A stretch of 64,000 nucleotides of DNA from Spirosoma radiotolerans. Its GTDB lineage: Bacteria; Bacteroidota; Bacteroidia; Cytophagales; Spirosomataceae. The position numbers and the translations under genes are program-made. The notes beneath the pieces are model-generated. The model had not been told where the DNA came from. It did not search any database and saw only the letters and a list, made by a program, of their open reading frames with translations. This document shows, piece by piece, positions 7,621 through 15,997 of the stretch. The stretch is from positions 1,550,001 through 1,614,000 of the forward strand of contig NZ_CP010429.1 in the NCBI RefSeq assembly GCF_000974425.1, in the 5' to 3' direction. How positions within the stretch are numbered: position 1 is the first letter of the stretch; each line of letters starts with the position of its first letter.

Positions 7621-9831
7621 TTACTTATTGCCGCTCCCAATCGCAGCGGGGGCGTTTCCACCTCCCAGCCCCTGTGAAATAACGAGCAACTTATCGCTCA
7701 GTGTTTGAATCGCTTTCTTATAGCGAACTTCCAGATCGGGCAGGTTCGCCGTCGATTTCAAGGATGCTTCATAAAGCAGGCCCGGCAGCATCCACGAAGC
7801 ATAGCCACTGTTCGGGTCCGACGATGCATAAAGCGATTTGTACCAACCCCCAAAGGCGTTGCCTTTTGGATCAATGAACGACCGCTCCAGCAGACGTAAT
7901 TCTTTGTTCAATTCCACAAGTTTATCCGTACGACCGCTTTTCAGGTAATTCTGCCGGGCCAGTTCACAGGCGTCGGCATTCTTTTTCAGGTCGGCAACAG
8001 CATTCAGTAGCGGATTAATCGAGTAGGTCGGCGCATAGGCCTGAATGGCTTTTTCTGCCGCTTTCAGGTGAACGGCCAGATCGGTCGGGTAGCGGGCCAG
8101 GTCATAGGGAACCAGGTCGGCATTGGCTAACCGCATGGTCATGGTTCCGACAACCTGTTCCATCATCGGTCCCATTTTATACGTCGGATCGGCAAACTTG
8201 TCATAGAAATACAAATCGTCGTACTGCGAATGATATAACGTTGGTCCCTCCATGCCCGCACTCAACGACGGAATACCAATGTGCATGTATGGCGCAATGT
8301 GGTCGGAGCCGCCACCCAGGTTACCAATGGTGGGCTCGCCTGCTACCAGCGCCGGAGCCGATGATCCCGTGACGCGTGTAGGATTTCCGGCGGCTTTGTG
8401 GCCCATCCAGTGCTGGTAAACCGTCTTATTTGAATCAGGGTATTGAACAGACTGCGTGGCTTCAATGATGAGCTTTTTCATGGAGGGCGATGCACTCGCG
8501 CCAAACGTCCGTCCCGACACGGCCGCATCGTAATTCATATAGGCAACGGCCTTCTGCGACAGTTCGTCTCGAAACTGCTCGCTCCACTCCGCCGAACCGA
8601 TCACACCCGGCTCTTCGGCATCCCAGTGGCATACTTTAATGGTACGCCGGGGCCGCTGTCCGGCTTTGGCCAGTTTGCCCATTGTTTCAGTCATGCTCAA
8701 TAGCATAGCCGTACCTGAATTGGGGTCCGTAGCGCCATACGACCAGGCGTCATAGTGGCAACCGGCAATGATCCACTCGTCCGGGAATTCAGAACCTGTT
8801 AGCGTTCCCACCACCTGATAAATTCGTTGAATCGTTTTTTCCTGTTTCACCATCAATCGCACTTTCAGGGCAGGGCCACCTTCCAAGCGGTAGGTGTAGG
8901 GCAGACCGCCCTGCCAGCCCGCCGGAACGGGTCGTACGCCCGCCATCCGCTTCAGAATTTCGGTAGCTGAGCCATAAGGCAGGGGCGTCACCGGGATTTT
9001 GTGCAGACCTACGGCGTTCTGATCGAGCCGTTTAGGCGTATTCTTGGCATCCATGGGCAGGGCCGCTTCGCCGGGTGTGAGTGGGTCGCCGGTATAAGGT
9101 GTTGTCAATAAAGAACCCCGCTGAATCACACTTTCGCTGTAGTACGGACCTTCGGGAAAAGTAAGGCCACGCATGTAGCCGCTATCGGCAGGGTCCGTAA
9201 AAATGATGACGCCCACTGCCCCGTCTGCCTGCGCAAACTGCGCTTTATAGCCCCGGAAATTGCCGCCATAGCGAGCCAATACAATCTTTCCCTTTACCGA
9301 AATGCCCATGGCTTTCAGTTGCTCGAAATCTTCCTTCCGCCCATAGTTGGCGTAAACGACCTCGGCAGTGGCATCGCCCGAGCCCGACCAGGCATTGTAG
9401 CCGGGAGTCAGGCGGGGGTCGCTGCTATATTTATCTTCTTTAAAGAGAAATTCCCGGATGTTCAGGGGTTGGCGAATCGGTTCGACCAACTCAACGGCTA
9501 TTTCACCAGGACCTTTTGGCAGCAGCACATCATGCGGATAAATATCTACCTGCCAGCCCGCCTTGCGCATGGTTTCGGCAATGTAGTCACGGACGTGTTC
9601 ATTCTCAACCGAACCGGTCAGGTGGGGTACGCTGCTGAGTTTTTCGAGGTGGTTTTTAAAGGCGGCCGATGATTGTTTGGCTTTGAACTCGGTTTCGAGC
9701 TTAGCCTGGGCCGCCTGACGGGCAGGCGCAAAGCCACTGAGTGCCGGAGTCGATTGAGCATGCGCGGCTACCCCGCCAAACAGCAGAGCGAGCGTTCCAC
9801 AAGTGATTTTCAGTAAAGAGGTATTTTGCAT
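7621..9831 (-). CDS. M28-family glutamate carboxypeptidase II-like metallopeptidase, secreted
   Basis: The 736-residue exported peptidase starts with a signal peptide (residues 1-25, cleaved after AHA). A PA domain inserted at ~170-330 (GVIIFTDPADSGYMRG) is followed by the di-zinc M28 core: His in AGCHYDAWSYGATDPNSG (~358), Asp of the same loop, the Glu pair in CHWDAEEPGVIGSAEW (~403), Asp in MNYDAAVSG and distal His in YHSQYDD (~534). A C-terminal helical dimerisation-like domain is the same layout as human PSMA and the transferrin receptor. It probably removes C-terminal acidic residues or dipeptides in the periplasm. It appears to be a single gene. Confidence 0.94.
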   Translation of the reverse strand: MQNTSLLKITCGTLALLFGGVAAHAQSTPALSGFAPARQAAQAKLETEFKAKQSSAAFKNHLEKLSSVPHLTGSVENEHVRDYIAETMRKAGWQVDIYPHDVLLPKGPGEIAVELVEPIRQPLNIREFLFKEDKYSSDPRLTPGYNAWSGSGDATAEVVYANYGRKEDFEQLKAMGISVKGKIVLARYGGNFRGYKAQFAQADGAVGVIIFTDPADSGYMRGLTFPEGPYYSESVIQRGSLLTTPYTGDPLTPGEAALPMDAKNTPKRLDQNAVGLHKIPVTPLPYGSATEILKRMAGVRPVPAGWQGGLPYTYRLEGGPALKVRLMVKQEKTIQRIYQVVGTLTGSEFPDEWIIAGCHYDAWSYGATDPNSGTAMLLSMTETMGKLAKAGQRPRRTIKVCHWDAEEPGVIGSAEWSEQFRDELSQKAVAYMNYDAAVSGRTFGASASPSMKKLIIEATQSVQYPDSNKTVYQHWMGHKAAGNPTRVTGSSAPALVAGEPTIGNLGGGSDHIAPYMHIGIPSLSAGMEGPTLYHSQYDDLYFYDKFADPTYKMGPMMEQVVGTMTMRLANADLVPYDLARYPTDLAVHLKAAEKAIQAYAPTYSINPLLNAVADLKKNADACELARQNYLKSGRTDKLVELNKELRLLERSFIDPKGNAFGGWYKSLYASSDPNSGYASWMLPGLLYEASLKSTANLPDLEVRYKKAIQTLSDKLLVISQGLGGGNAPAAIGSGNK

Positions 9832-9912
9832 AAGAATCAGATTGTATAATTCTCAAATATCGCTATTTACTACGGTTAAATTATTGAAATGCAAATGAAT
9901 AATCGGCATAAA

Positions 9913-9938
9913 AAAAGAGACGATTAGTCGTCTCTTTT
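9913..9938 (-). terminator. Rho-independent terminator
   Basis: Perfect 11-bp stem AAAAGAGACGA / TCGTCTCTTTT with loop TTAG, A-rich on one side and T-rich on the other. It lies 42 nt past the stop of the LolA-like gene. Confidence 0.85.
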
Positions 9939-9979
9939 AATAAGGCAGGCAAAACCTGCGTTAGAAAAGCGATGCTCCG

Positions 9980-10702
9980 TTATTTGGGCATAGCGAAAAT
10001 TGTTGGGTCAATTTTAGAATTGAACACCATGTTGGATAACGTCATGGTTACAGGACCCGGCATGGCGGGGCTATTGAGTTCTAAGGCTGTGGGAACAGTT
10101 AATCCGTCGAGGGTTTTATAACCACTGTATTTAACGCTTACTTCGCCCGATTGTCCTTGCGCATTAACCATAGTTTTCATGCTGTTCAGTTGATAAGTAG
10201 TCGCGTCGACATAATAATTGGCTACACCTTCAGGTCTTGTTACTTTCAGGTTGAACACATCCTTTTCGCCTTGTTTTTCCTTACCAACTAATTCGACCGG
10301 GTATTTTTTATCCTTTGCCGTATATAAGTCAGCGCCCATAACCGACGTATTTCCTTTCATTATTTTTACCTGATCTTCAGGTAAAGCTTGTGGGGATGTG
10401 CTACCTCCCTGCATAGGATTGATTGTCCATCCTTTATCACCATCGATAGCCTGCGTAATTTGCTGACCCATGACAGAAATATCATTACGGTAGGATTGGC
10501 CAACGATAACAGCACTTTTCGCGCTCATATCCATACCCATTATATTCATACTCTGGTCATATTGAAGCGTTTTGACCGCGGCTAATTTGTCGGCTCCGCC
10601 TAATGCGGCAATGTTTTTGTCGATTACTTCGGCGGCAGTCTGGGCAAAAGATAAAGCTGGAATGGCCACCAGGGCCATAAGAGTAATGAGTTGCTTTTTC
10701 AT
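9980..10702 (-). CDS. Periplasmic LolA/LolB-fold outer-membrane lipoprotein-sorting-like protein
   Basis: A 240-residue protein with a clear signal peptide (MKKQLITLMALVAIPALSFA, residues 1-20). The mature part starts AEVIDKNIAALGGADKLAAV, a pattern common to Bacteroidota proteins annotated as outer membrane lipoprotein-sorting proteins. Alternating beta strands follow (NYYVDATTYQLNSMKTM, EVSVKYSGYKTLDGLTVP). It probably binds a lipid or hydrophobic ligand in the periplasm. True LolA function is not shown, because no lipoprotein-release genes are nearby. Confidence 0.8.
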   Translation of the reverse strand: MKKQLITLMALVAIPALSFAQTAAEVIDKNIAALGGADKLAAVKTLQYDQSMNIMGMDMSAKSAVIVGQSYRNDISVMGQQITQAIDGDKGWTINPMQGGSTSPQALPEDQVKIMKGNTSVMGADLYTAKDKKYPVELVGKEKQGEKDVFNLKVTRPEGVANYYVDATTYQLNSMKTMVNAQGQSGEVSVKYSGYKTLDGLTVPTALELNSPAMPGPVTMTLSNMVFNSKIDPTIFAMPK

Positions 10703-10889
10703 GTAAAAGATGAGTCAGATAGTTTGTAAAGATACAGAACCTGCCTATAAAACGTTGGCAAGTACCAGCATAGTTGACAATTGTAAAATTCATTTCCGGT
10801 CAATTGGCAACTTTCGGGCCTGATTGGCTTGCAGGGCTGACAGGTGTTCGTTACCTTCATCAGCTTAAAACTTAACTATATACTTTACG

Positions 10890-12113
10890 ATGCTGTCAAC
10901 GACCCGCGTCAAGCTTTCTATCATGATGTTCCTCCAGTTTTTTGTCTGGGGTTCCTGGTACGGTCAAATGAGTAAGTACCTTCTAACTCAACTTCATGCC
11001 ACGGGCGATCAGGTTGGTAATGCTTATGCCGCTTTTTCGCTGGCTATGATCATTGCTCCGTTCTTTGTTGGGATGATTGCTGACCGCTACTTCGCGGCTC
11101 AAAAAGTACTCGGCGTGCTGAATCTGCTTGGTGCCGTGGTCCTTTATTTTATCACACAGAATACAAATCCTGATAACTTTTTCTACCTCATTCTGGCGTA
11201 TTGCATCACCTTTGCGCCAACGCTGGCGCTGACGTCGTCCATTGCCATGCAGCAGATGTCCAGTCCTGAAAAAGAGTTTCCCGGTATTCGGGTGCTGGGT
11301 ACGGTTGCCTGGATTATTGTGACCAACATTGTGGGCTTTTACGGTTTCGGCGACAAGGTAACCATCTTTCAGCTATCCATGTATTCGGCCGCAGCGCTGG
11401 GTATTTTTGCGTTTTTTCTGCCCAATACACCACCCAAAGCCACCACGTCAACATCGGTTTCACAGATTCTCGGGCTGGATGCGTTCAGACTTTTCAAGGA
11501 TCGGTCGTTCGCCATTTTCTTCCTGTCGTCGGTGCTGATCTGCATTCCGCTGTCATTTTATTATGCCATGGCAAACCCGTCGCTCACAGATGGCGGTATG
11601 CTGAACGTTGAAAATAAAATGTCATTGGGGCAGGCATCCGAAGTCATATTTATGCTGCTTATTCCGCTGGCCTACACACGGCTGGGGGTTAAAAAAATGC
11701 TGGTTGTCGGACTGGTCGCCTGGATTGTGCGGTTTATCTGTTTTGGTTATGGCGATGGTGGTGCTGGCGAATGGATGCTTTATTTAGCCATCGTTCTGCA
11801 TGGCGTTTGCTACGATTTCTTCTTCGTAACGGGCCAGATTTATACCGACAACAAAGCGGGTGAAAAGATAAAATCGTCGGCGCAGGGATTGATTTCACTC
11901 GCTACCTACGGCATTGGCATGGGCATTGGTTCCAAGCTGTCGGGTATGGTGCTGGACATGTATACCCGGCCCGACGGTACCAAAGACTGGCTATCGGTCT
12001 GGCTTGTTCCGGCGGGTATTGCGGCTGCCGTCCTGATCGTGTTTGTGCTGTTGTTTACGGACAAGAAGCGGGTACAAACAACGAAAGACGAGTTGGTGCC
12101 CGGAAATTTGTAA
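10890..12113 (+). CDS. Nucleoside:H+ symporter-family MFS transporter
   Basis: The 407-residue integral inner-membrane protein has 12 predicted helices. The opening VKLSIMMFLQFFVWGSWYG and the segment GMIADRYFAAQKVLGVLN match the NupG/XapB nucleoside permease branch of the major facilitator superfamily. Further conserved parts are FPGIRVLGTVAWIIV and GLISLATYGIGMGIGS. Uptake of nucleosides driven by protons is the family role, with substrate range unknown here. A hairpin 8 nt downstream ends the transcript. Confidence 0.9.
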   Translation: MLSTTRVKLSIMMFLQFFVWGSWYGQMSKYLLTQLHATGDQVGNAYAAFSLAMIIAPFFVGMIADRYFAAQKVLGVLNLLGAVVLYFITQNTNPDNFFYLILAYCITFAPTLALTSSIAMQQMSSPEKEFPGIRVLGTVAWIIVTNIVGFYGFGDKVTIFQLSMYSAAALGIFAFFLPNTPPKATTSTSVSQILGLDAFRLFKDRSFAIFFLSSVLICIPLSFYYAMANPSLTDGGMLNVENKMSLGQASEVIFMLLIPLAYTRLGVKKMLVVGLVAWIVRFICFGYGDGGAGEWMLYLAIVLHGVCYDFFFVTGQIYTDNKAGEKIKSSAQGLISLATYGIGMGIGSKLSGMVLDMYTRPDGTKDWLSVWLVPAGIAAAVLIVFVLLFTDKKRVQTTKDELVPGNL

Positions 12114-12120
12114 GTGAATG

Positions 12121-12161
12121 GACAATGCATACGATCAGTTACGTTGGTCGTATGCATTGTC
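12121..12161 (+). terminator. Hairpin after the nucleoside transporter gene
   Basis: Perfect 14-bp stem GACAATGCATACGA / TCGTATGCATTGTC with a 13-nt loop, 7 nt after the stop codon. There is no long T tract, so it may act as an mRNA 3' end stabiliser as well as a terminator. Confidence 0.6.
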
Positions 12162-12175
12162 TATAACTATACGGT

Positions 12176-12373
12176 ATGGAAAAGAAACGGCGGATTACAT
12201 TCTATACGGACCTGAATGGCCCCCATAAAGATCAGATACGGGAGCAGGTTGCCATGACGCCCGAAGAGCGGTGGCGGGTGTTCATCAAGCTACGTAAAAT
12301 GTATTTTGGCTTAATGGGTGAACCGCCAAAATTGCCTAAACGTATCACACTAACGAGGCCACCATGGATGTAG
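12176..12373 (+). CDS. Small basic hypothetical protein upstream of a nucleotidyltransferase remnant
   Basis: This 65-residue charged protein (MEKKRRITFYTDLNG at the start, MTPEERWRVFIKLRKMYFGL in the middle) has no signal peptide. Its end overlaps the start of the next gene by 10 nt, so the two are translationally coupled. I do not recognise a named family. The layout, a small protein followed by a nucleotidyltransferase, resembles minimal-nucleotidyltransferase toxin-antitoxin or AbiE-like pairs. That is inference from context only. Confidence 0.6.
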   Translation: MEKKRRITFYTDLNGPHKDQIREQVAMTPEERWRVFIKLRKMYFGLMGEPPKLPKRITLTRPPWM

Positions 12374-12830
12374 AAAATTCGGAGTTCTTGGACTTCGTCG
12401 TGGCTGCTGATGCTAACAAACTAGAGTACATTCTTATTGATGGTTTAGCTATGATCCTCAATGGGGCCGTACGGTTTACTCAGGATGCTGATCTTTGGCT
12501 TGAACCCAGCAACGAAAATAGAGACCGTTTCATCAAGGCACTTTGTGCATTTGGTTATGACGAAGAGGATGTTCAGGGAATGAGGGATACTGAATTTACG
12601 ATATACCTATGGATGTATTGACAAGCGTGCATTATAACTTAGCTTGTTATGCATGCCGAAAACGGGCAAAAGCATTTACGACCAAAGGCGGCCAGGTAAT
12701 TTATTTCCTGCACATTAATGACCTGCGGGAAACCAAAGTACTGGCCCGTCGTACGAAGGATTTAAACGATATTCTGATGATCGACGAGATCATTGAGGAG
12801 GTAAAAAAGCAGGGTAGCTCACCCGAGTAA
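12364..12830 (+). pseudogene. Nucleotidyltransferase-fold gene broken by a frameshift
   Basis: Two consecutive frames read as one protein. The first (12364-12621) gives EYILIDGLAMILNGAVRFT and QDADLWLEPSNENRDRFIKAL, the start of an AbiEii/MNT-like nucleotidyltransferase with a D-x-D-like metal motif. It ends at a TGA shortly after FTIY. The second frame, usable from about 12603, continues IPMDVLTSVHYNLACYACRK and KVLARRTKDLNDILMIDEI, the usual C-terminal half. Loss of one base between 12598 and 12606 explains the break. The usual GG before LA is DG here, another hint of decay. A sequencing error is the main alternative. Confidence 0.75.
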
Positions 12831-12854
12831 CCGTCCTCCTTTTCCCATTTTTAC

Positions 12855-13631
12855 ATGCAACTCATTTCCTATAACATAAACGGCATTCGCGCGGCTATTC
12901 GCAACGGATTAATCGACTGGCTGGCTGAGCATCAATTCGATATCCTTTGCTTTCAGGAAGTTAAAGCAACAGCCGATGTGGTCGACTTATCTGTTTTTGA
13001 GCAGTTGGGTTACCAATACCATTGGCATGCGGCCGAGAAAAAAGGCTACTCGGGTGTCGCAACGTTTTCGAAAATAGCGCCGACCAACGTCGTTTTGGGT
13101 TGCGGTTTGCCGGTCTACGATTGCGAAGGTCGTATCCTCCGAACGGATTTCGGTGACCTGACGCTGCTCAATTGTTACTTTCCATCCGGTACAACCGGAG
13201 AGGTCAGGCAGGGCATTAAAATGGAATTTCTGCGCGATTTCTATGAGTATGTGCAGAAGCTTCGTCAAGAAAGGCCGAAGCTGATTGTCGTCGGCGACTA
13301 TAATATCGCACACACCGCCATCGACATTCACGATCCGGTTCGGAACAAGTACACAACCGGTTTTCTGCCCGAAGAACGTGCCTGGATGGATGCCTGGTTT
13401 GGTAGCGGTATGACCGATGGATTCCGGTACAAACACCCCGGTGAGGTAGCGTATAGCTGGTGGAGTTACCGGGCCGGTGCCCGGACCAGTAACAAAGGCT
13501 GGCGTATCGATTATGCATCTCTAACCGATAGCCTGCGCGACCAAATTATAGACTGCACCATGCTGCCCGACGCCGTTCACGCCGATCATTGCCCCGTGTG
13601 GTTGTCAATGAGCGAAAGAATGAATGAGTGA
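12855..13631 (+). CDS. xth: Exodeoxyribonuclease III
   Basis: The 258-residue endonuclease/exonuclease/phosphatase-fold enzyme cuts DNA at abasic sites and trims 3' ends in base excision repair. Motifs in order: YNINGIRAAIRNGLIDWL, the metal ligand Glu in LCFQEVKAT (~35), GYSGVATFSK, VVGDYNIAHTAIDIH with catalytic Asp and Asn (~150), RAWMDAWF, GWRIDYASLTDSL, and the C-terminal DAVHADHCPVWLSM with Asp-His. Length matches the family. Its last codons form the left arm of a long hairpin that extends toward the next gene. Confidence 0.97.
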   Translation: MQLISYNINGIRAAIRNGLIDWLAEHQFDILCFQEVKATADVVDLSVFEQLGYQYHWHAAEKKGYSGVATFSKIAPTNVVLGCGLPVYDCEGRILRTDFGDLTLLNCYFPSGTTGEVRQGIKMEFLRDFYEYVQKLRQERPKLIVVGDYNIAHTAIDIHDPVRNKYTTGFLPEERAWMDAWFGSGMTDGFRYKHPGEVAYSWWSYRAGARTSNKGWRIDYASLTDSLRDQIIDCTMLPDAVHADHCPVWLSMSERMNE

Positions 13632-13680
13632 AAGAGCGGAAAGGCTACTATTGCTCATTCACTCATTCATTCTTTCGCTC
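13610..13680. repeat. Long hairpin made of GAAAGA/GAATGA-type short repeats
   Basis: Perfect 23-bp inverted repeat (13610-13632 and 13658-13680) with a 25-nt loop. The left arm overlaps the final codons and stop of xth. Arms consist of purine-rich 7-8 nt units such as GCGAAAGA and ATGAGTGA. A related hairpin lies at 18025-18095. It probably also ends the xth transcript (TTTAAAC follows). Confidence 0.75.
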
Positions 13681-13688
13681 TTTAAACA

Positions 13689-14270
13689 ATGTACTTCCTC
13701 ATTTACAAACCCTATCTTATGCTTTCCCAGTTTAGCCGGGAAGGAGATAAGCCGACGCTGGCCGATCTGAATTTTGATTTCCCAACCGACGTGTATCCGG
13801 TCGGGCGGCTCGATGCTGATAGCGAAGGGTTGTTATTGCTGACAAATGATAAGCAACTGAACCATAAGCTACTAAATCCGAAATTTCGGCACAACCGGAC
13901 TTATTATGTGCAGGTTGACGGGGCGTTGACGGAGGTTGCCTGCCAGCAGTTATCCGAAGGAGTTACGATCTCGGTAGATGGGAAGCCGTATCATTCGTTG
14001 CCCGCTACGGCTGTCGTTATCAACCAACCGAACCTGCCCGAACGAAATCCGCCCATTCGCTACCGGGCCGCCATTCCAACCTCTTGGGTATCCATTTCCC
14101 TCCATGAAGGAAAGAACCGACAAGTACGCAAAATGACAGCCGCCGTGGGTTTTCCTACGCTGCGACTGGTGCGCTGGGCTATCGAAAGCCTTACGGCCGA
14201 GGGTATGGTGCCGGGCCAGGTTCGCGAACTCAGCCGGGCAGACGTGTTACAGGGCTTGCGCCTAAAGTAA
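13689..14270 (+). CDS. rluE: 23S rRNA pseudouridine synthase, RluE-like
   Basis: The 193-residue RsuA/RluB/E/F-family pseudouridine synthase lacks an S4 domain, which fits RluE. It opens FLIYKPYLMLSQFS, carries the catalytic Asp in VYPVGRLDADSEGLLLLTND (~43), KTYYV-like RTYYVQVDG, and HEGKNRQVRKMTAAVGFPT with LRLVRWAI. It isomerises a uridine in 23S rRNA; the E. coli enzyme acts on U2457. It is convergent with radC, with 11 nt between stops. Confidence 0.9.
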   Translation: MYFLIYKPYLMLSQFSREGDKPTLADLNFDFPTDVYPVGRLDADSEGLLLLTNDKQLNHKLLNPKFRHNRTYYVQVDGALTEVACQQLSEGVTISVDGKPYHSLPATAVVINQPNLPERNPPIRYRAAIPTSWVSISLHEGKNRQVRKMTAAVGFPTLRLVRWAIESLTAEGMVPGQVRELSRADVLQGLRLK

Positions 14271-14281
14271 GTCCGGGTTAC

Positions 14282-14977
14282 CTATAATATACCTTCATCT
14301 GCAAAGCTATAGTACGCTTTGTCTGTAAAAATCAGGTGGTCAAGAACCGGAATATCCAACAGTCGCCCGGCTTCTTTCAGCTTTTTGGTCAGATCTTTAT
14401 CCGCCTGCGAAGGCAATAGGTTGCCCGATGGGTGATTATGGAATAAGATCATCGACGATGCCAGGTGCTCGATCGCCTGTTTAAAAATCAACTTAGGATC
14501 GGCAACGGTACCCGAAACGCCCCCCGTACTGATTAGGACTGGCCGCATGATCTCATTGGCGCGGTTCATCAGCAGAATCCAGAATTCCTCATGCGGTTTG
14601 TCGATCAGATGCGGAATCATCTCGTTATACGCATCGCGCGAACACGTAACCTTCGCCCGCTGGGGCCGATCCTGCTCTTTTCGCCGACGGCCAAGTTCGA
14701 GCGCAGCGATAATGGTAATGGCTCTGGCTTCCCCAATTCCACGAAACTTGGAAAGATCTTTTATACTTAGTTTAGCCAGGTCGTTCAGGTTGTTATTGAC
14801 ACTTTTGAGGATAATCCGGGCTACATCCACGGCGGTGAGATCGACGGTGCCGGCGTTGATCAGGATAGCAATCAGTTCGGCTTCCGAAAGAGCGGCTTTG
14901 CCCTTGAGCATGAGCTTTTCGCGTGGACGGTCTTCTTCTGCCCAGCTTTGAATGGTGCCGGAGGATTCATAAATCAT
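14282..14977 (-). CDS. radC: RadC/UPF0758-family JAB-domain protein
   Basis: This 231-residue protein has an N-terminal helix-hairpin-helix region (LSKFRGIGEARAITIIAALELG, in part, residues ~78-97) and a C-terminal JAB/MPN-like metal-binding domain with LFHNHPSGNLLPSQAD (~177-192), giving the H-x-H...S...D zinc pattern. The opening SWAEEDRPREKLMLKGKAAL is typical. The family was named for DNA repair, but its biochemical role is unsettled. It seems to be a single gene with no convincing promoter box. Confidence 0.95.
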   Translation of the reverse strand: MIYESSGTIQSWAEEDRPREKLMLKGKAALSEAELIAILINAGTVDLTAVDVARIILKSVNNNLNDLAKLSIKDLSKFRGIGEARAITIIAALELGRRRKEQDRPQRAKVTCSRDAYNEMIPHLIDKPHEEFWILLMNRANEIMRPVLISTGGVSGTVADPKLIFKQAIEHLASSMILFHNHPSGNLLPSQADKDLTKKLKEAGRLLDIPVLDHLIFTDKAYYSFADEGIL

Positions 14978-15024
14978 AAACTAAGTCAGTTACGGTGCTG
15001 GTTTGGTGTACAAAATGCACAAAA

Positions 15025-15052
15025 AAACCTTACCCACAAAAAGGTAAGGTTT
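15025..15052 (-). terminator. Rho-independent terminator of rpsT
   Basis: Stem of 10 bp AAACCTTACC / GGTAAGGTTT. On the minus strand the stem runs into a T tract (A run at 15021-15027 on the plus strand). It lies 86 nt after the rpsT stop codon. Confidence 0.8.
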
Positions 15053-15137
15053 CGTATGACTTAGCGTCCGCAAAAACGGGCATTGTCTGTTTTGCAGGTG
15101 GCTTGTTGACTATAACACGACAACAAATAACTGCTTA

Positions 15138-15404
15138 TTAAGCCTGAGCGACTTTCAGACCATTGACCAAACGAGCCAGTTTCGACTTGTTGTTGGCGGC
15201 TTTATTCTTGTGAATGATGTTACGCTTAGCGAGTTTGTCTAAGGCAGACGAAACGGCTTTGTACAATTCAACAGCCATGGCATGGTCAGTTGTTGTACGG
15301 AGTTTCTTTACCATATTCCGGGTAGTTACGTGCTGGTAACGGTTCAACAGACGCTTCTTGGCACTCGACCGGATTGCTTTTTTTGATGACTTGTGATTTG
15401 CCAT
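15138..15404 (-). CDS. rpsT: 30S ribosomal protein S20
   Basis: An 88-residue, very basic, all-helical protein that binds 16S rRNA early in small-subunit assembly. The start MANHKSSKKAIRSSAKKRLL (ATG at 15404) and NKAANNKSKLARLVNGLKVA at the end are standard for S20. A longer reading from 15470 would add 22 hydrophobic residues and crosses the promoter, so it is rejected. A TATTTTTG promoter box lies 40 nt upstream of the ATG, and a terminator follows the gene. Confidence 0.97.
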   Translation of the reverse strand: MANHKSSKKAIRSSAKKRLLNRYQHVTTRNMVKKLRTTTDHAMAVELYKAVSSALDKLAKRNIIHKNKAANNKSKLARLVNGLKVAQA

Positions 15405-15443
15405 TGGTATATAAAATGAGATCGTTGTCGCGATATGAGGGCG

Positions 15444-15451
15444 CAAAAATA
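15444..15451 (-). promoter_or_regulatory. rpsT promoter, -7 box
   Basis: On the minus strand TATTTTTG, an exact TAnnTTTG match, with TTG 20 nt upstream as -33 element. The -33 region lies inside the hairpin 15451-15494. Predicted leader to the rpsT ATG is about 35 nt. Confidence 0.7.
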
Positions 15452-15494
15452 AGAATTTCAGGTGGAACAACCAACTGTTCCACCTGAAATTCTT
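15451..15494 (-). terminator. Terminator hairpin of the Dabb-protein gene, overlapping the rpsT promoter
   Basis: Perfect 19-bp stem (15451-15469 and 15476-15494) with a 6-nt loop, 15 nt after the stop of the Dabb gene. Its U tract on the minus strand is the TTATTTTTG that also forms the -7 box of rpsT. Confidence 0.8.
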
Positions 15495-15508
15495 TGATTT
15501 ACTTCCCC

Positions 15509-15907
15509 TTACTGACGAATATCAGCGTTGACAGTCAACGTTTTTTCCCAAACAGCCTCATTCTGTTTGACGAATTGTTTGTAGGCCGCGCTATTCTCAA
15601 AAGTTTTTATATCTGCTTCGGATTGAAACGTCAGGTAATGGACTACGTCATAGTCTGAAACCGCCTGATTTGGTAAAATTGTCTTACCAGACGTGTAACC
15701 AACGATCTGCGGAATTTCGTGTTTTAGCGAGGCAAAACCGTTCATATGCTGCTCAACTGCTGCATTTTCAACCCCTTTTTTGAATTTAACACACACAATT
15801 TGCTGTTTTTGGGCTTTTCTGGCAGGTGAGTAAGCACCATAGATTGTTAAGGCAAAAGCGCAAAGCAACACAACGATTAGGGTATATCCCTTTGATTTGG
15901 CATTCAT
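15509..15907 (-). CDS. Dabb (stress-responsive A/B barrel) family protein, exported or membrane-anchored
   Basis: The protein has 132 residues. Residues 1-25 are a hydrophobic signal or anchor (YTLIVVLLCAFALTIYGAY). The Dabb domain follows: IVCVKFKKGVENAAVEQHM, SLKHEIPQIVGYTSGK and DYDVVHYLTFQSEADIKTF. The ferredoxin-like barrel dimerises. In plants and some bacteria it is stress-induced or acts on small aromatic compounds. No catalytic role can be assigned. It is divergent from the phospholipase C-like gene. Confidence 0.85.
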   Translation of the reverse strand: MNAKSKGYTLIVVLLCAFALTIYGAYSPARKAQKQQIVCVKFKKGVENAAVEQHMNGFASLKHEIPQIVGYTSGKTILPNQAVSDYDVVHYLTFQSEADIKTFENSAAYKQFVKQNEAVWEKTLTVNADIRQ

Positions 15908-15997
15908 GTTATTCGAGATTTGTTATTTTGACCAAATTTTATTTTGAAATACATGGTGCTTTAATTGAATAGTTAAACAATTTAGCTTAATAGTACC

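Noticed and set aside
12598..12621. Programmed frameshift in the nucleotidyltransferase gene
   Set aside because: No slippery heptamer or downstream pseudoknot is seen; the simplest cause is a one-base loss.
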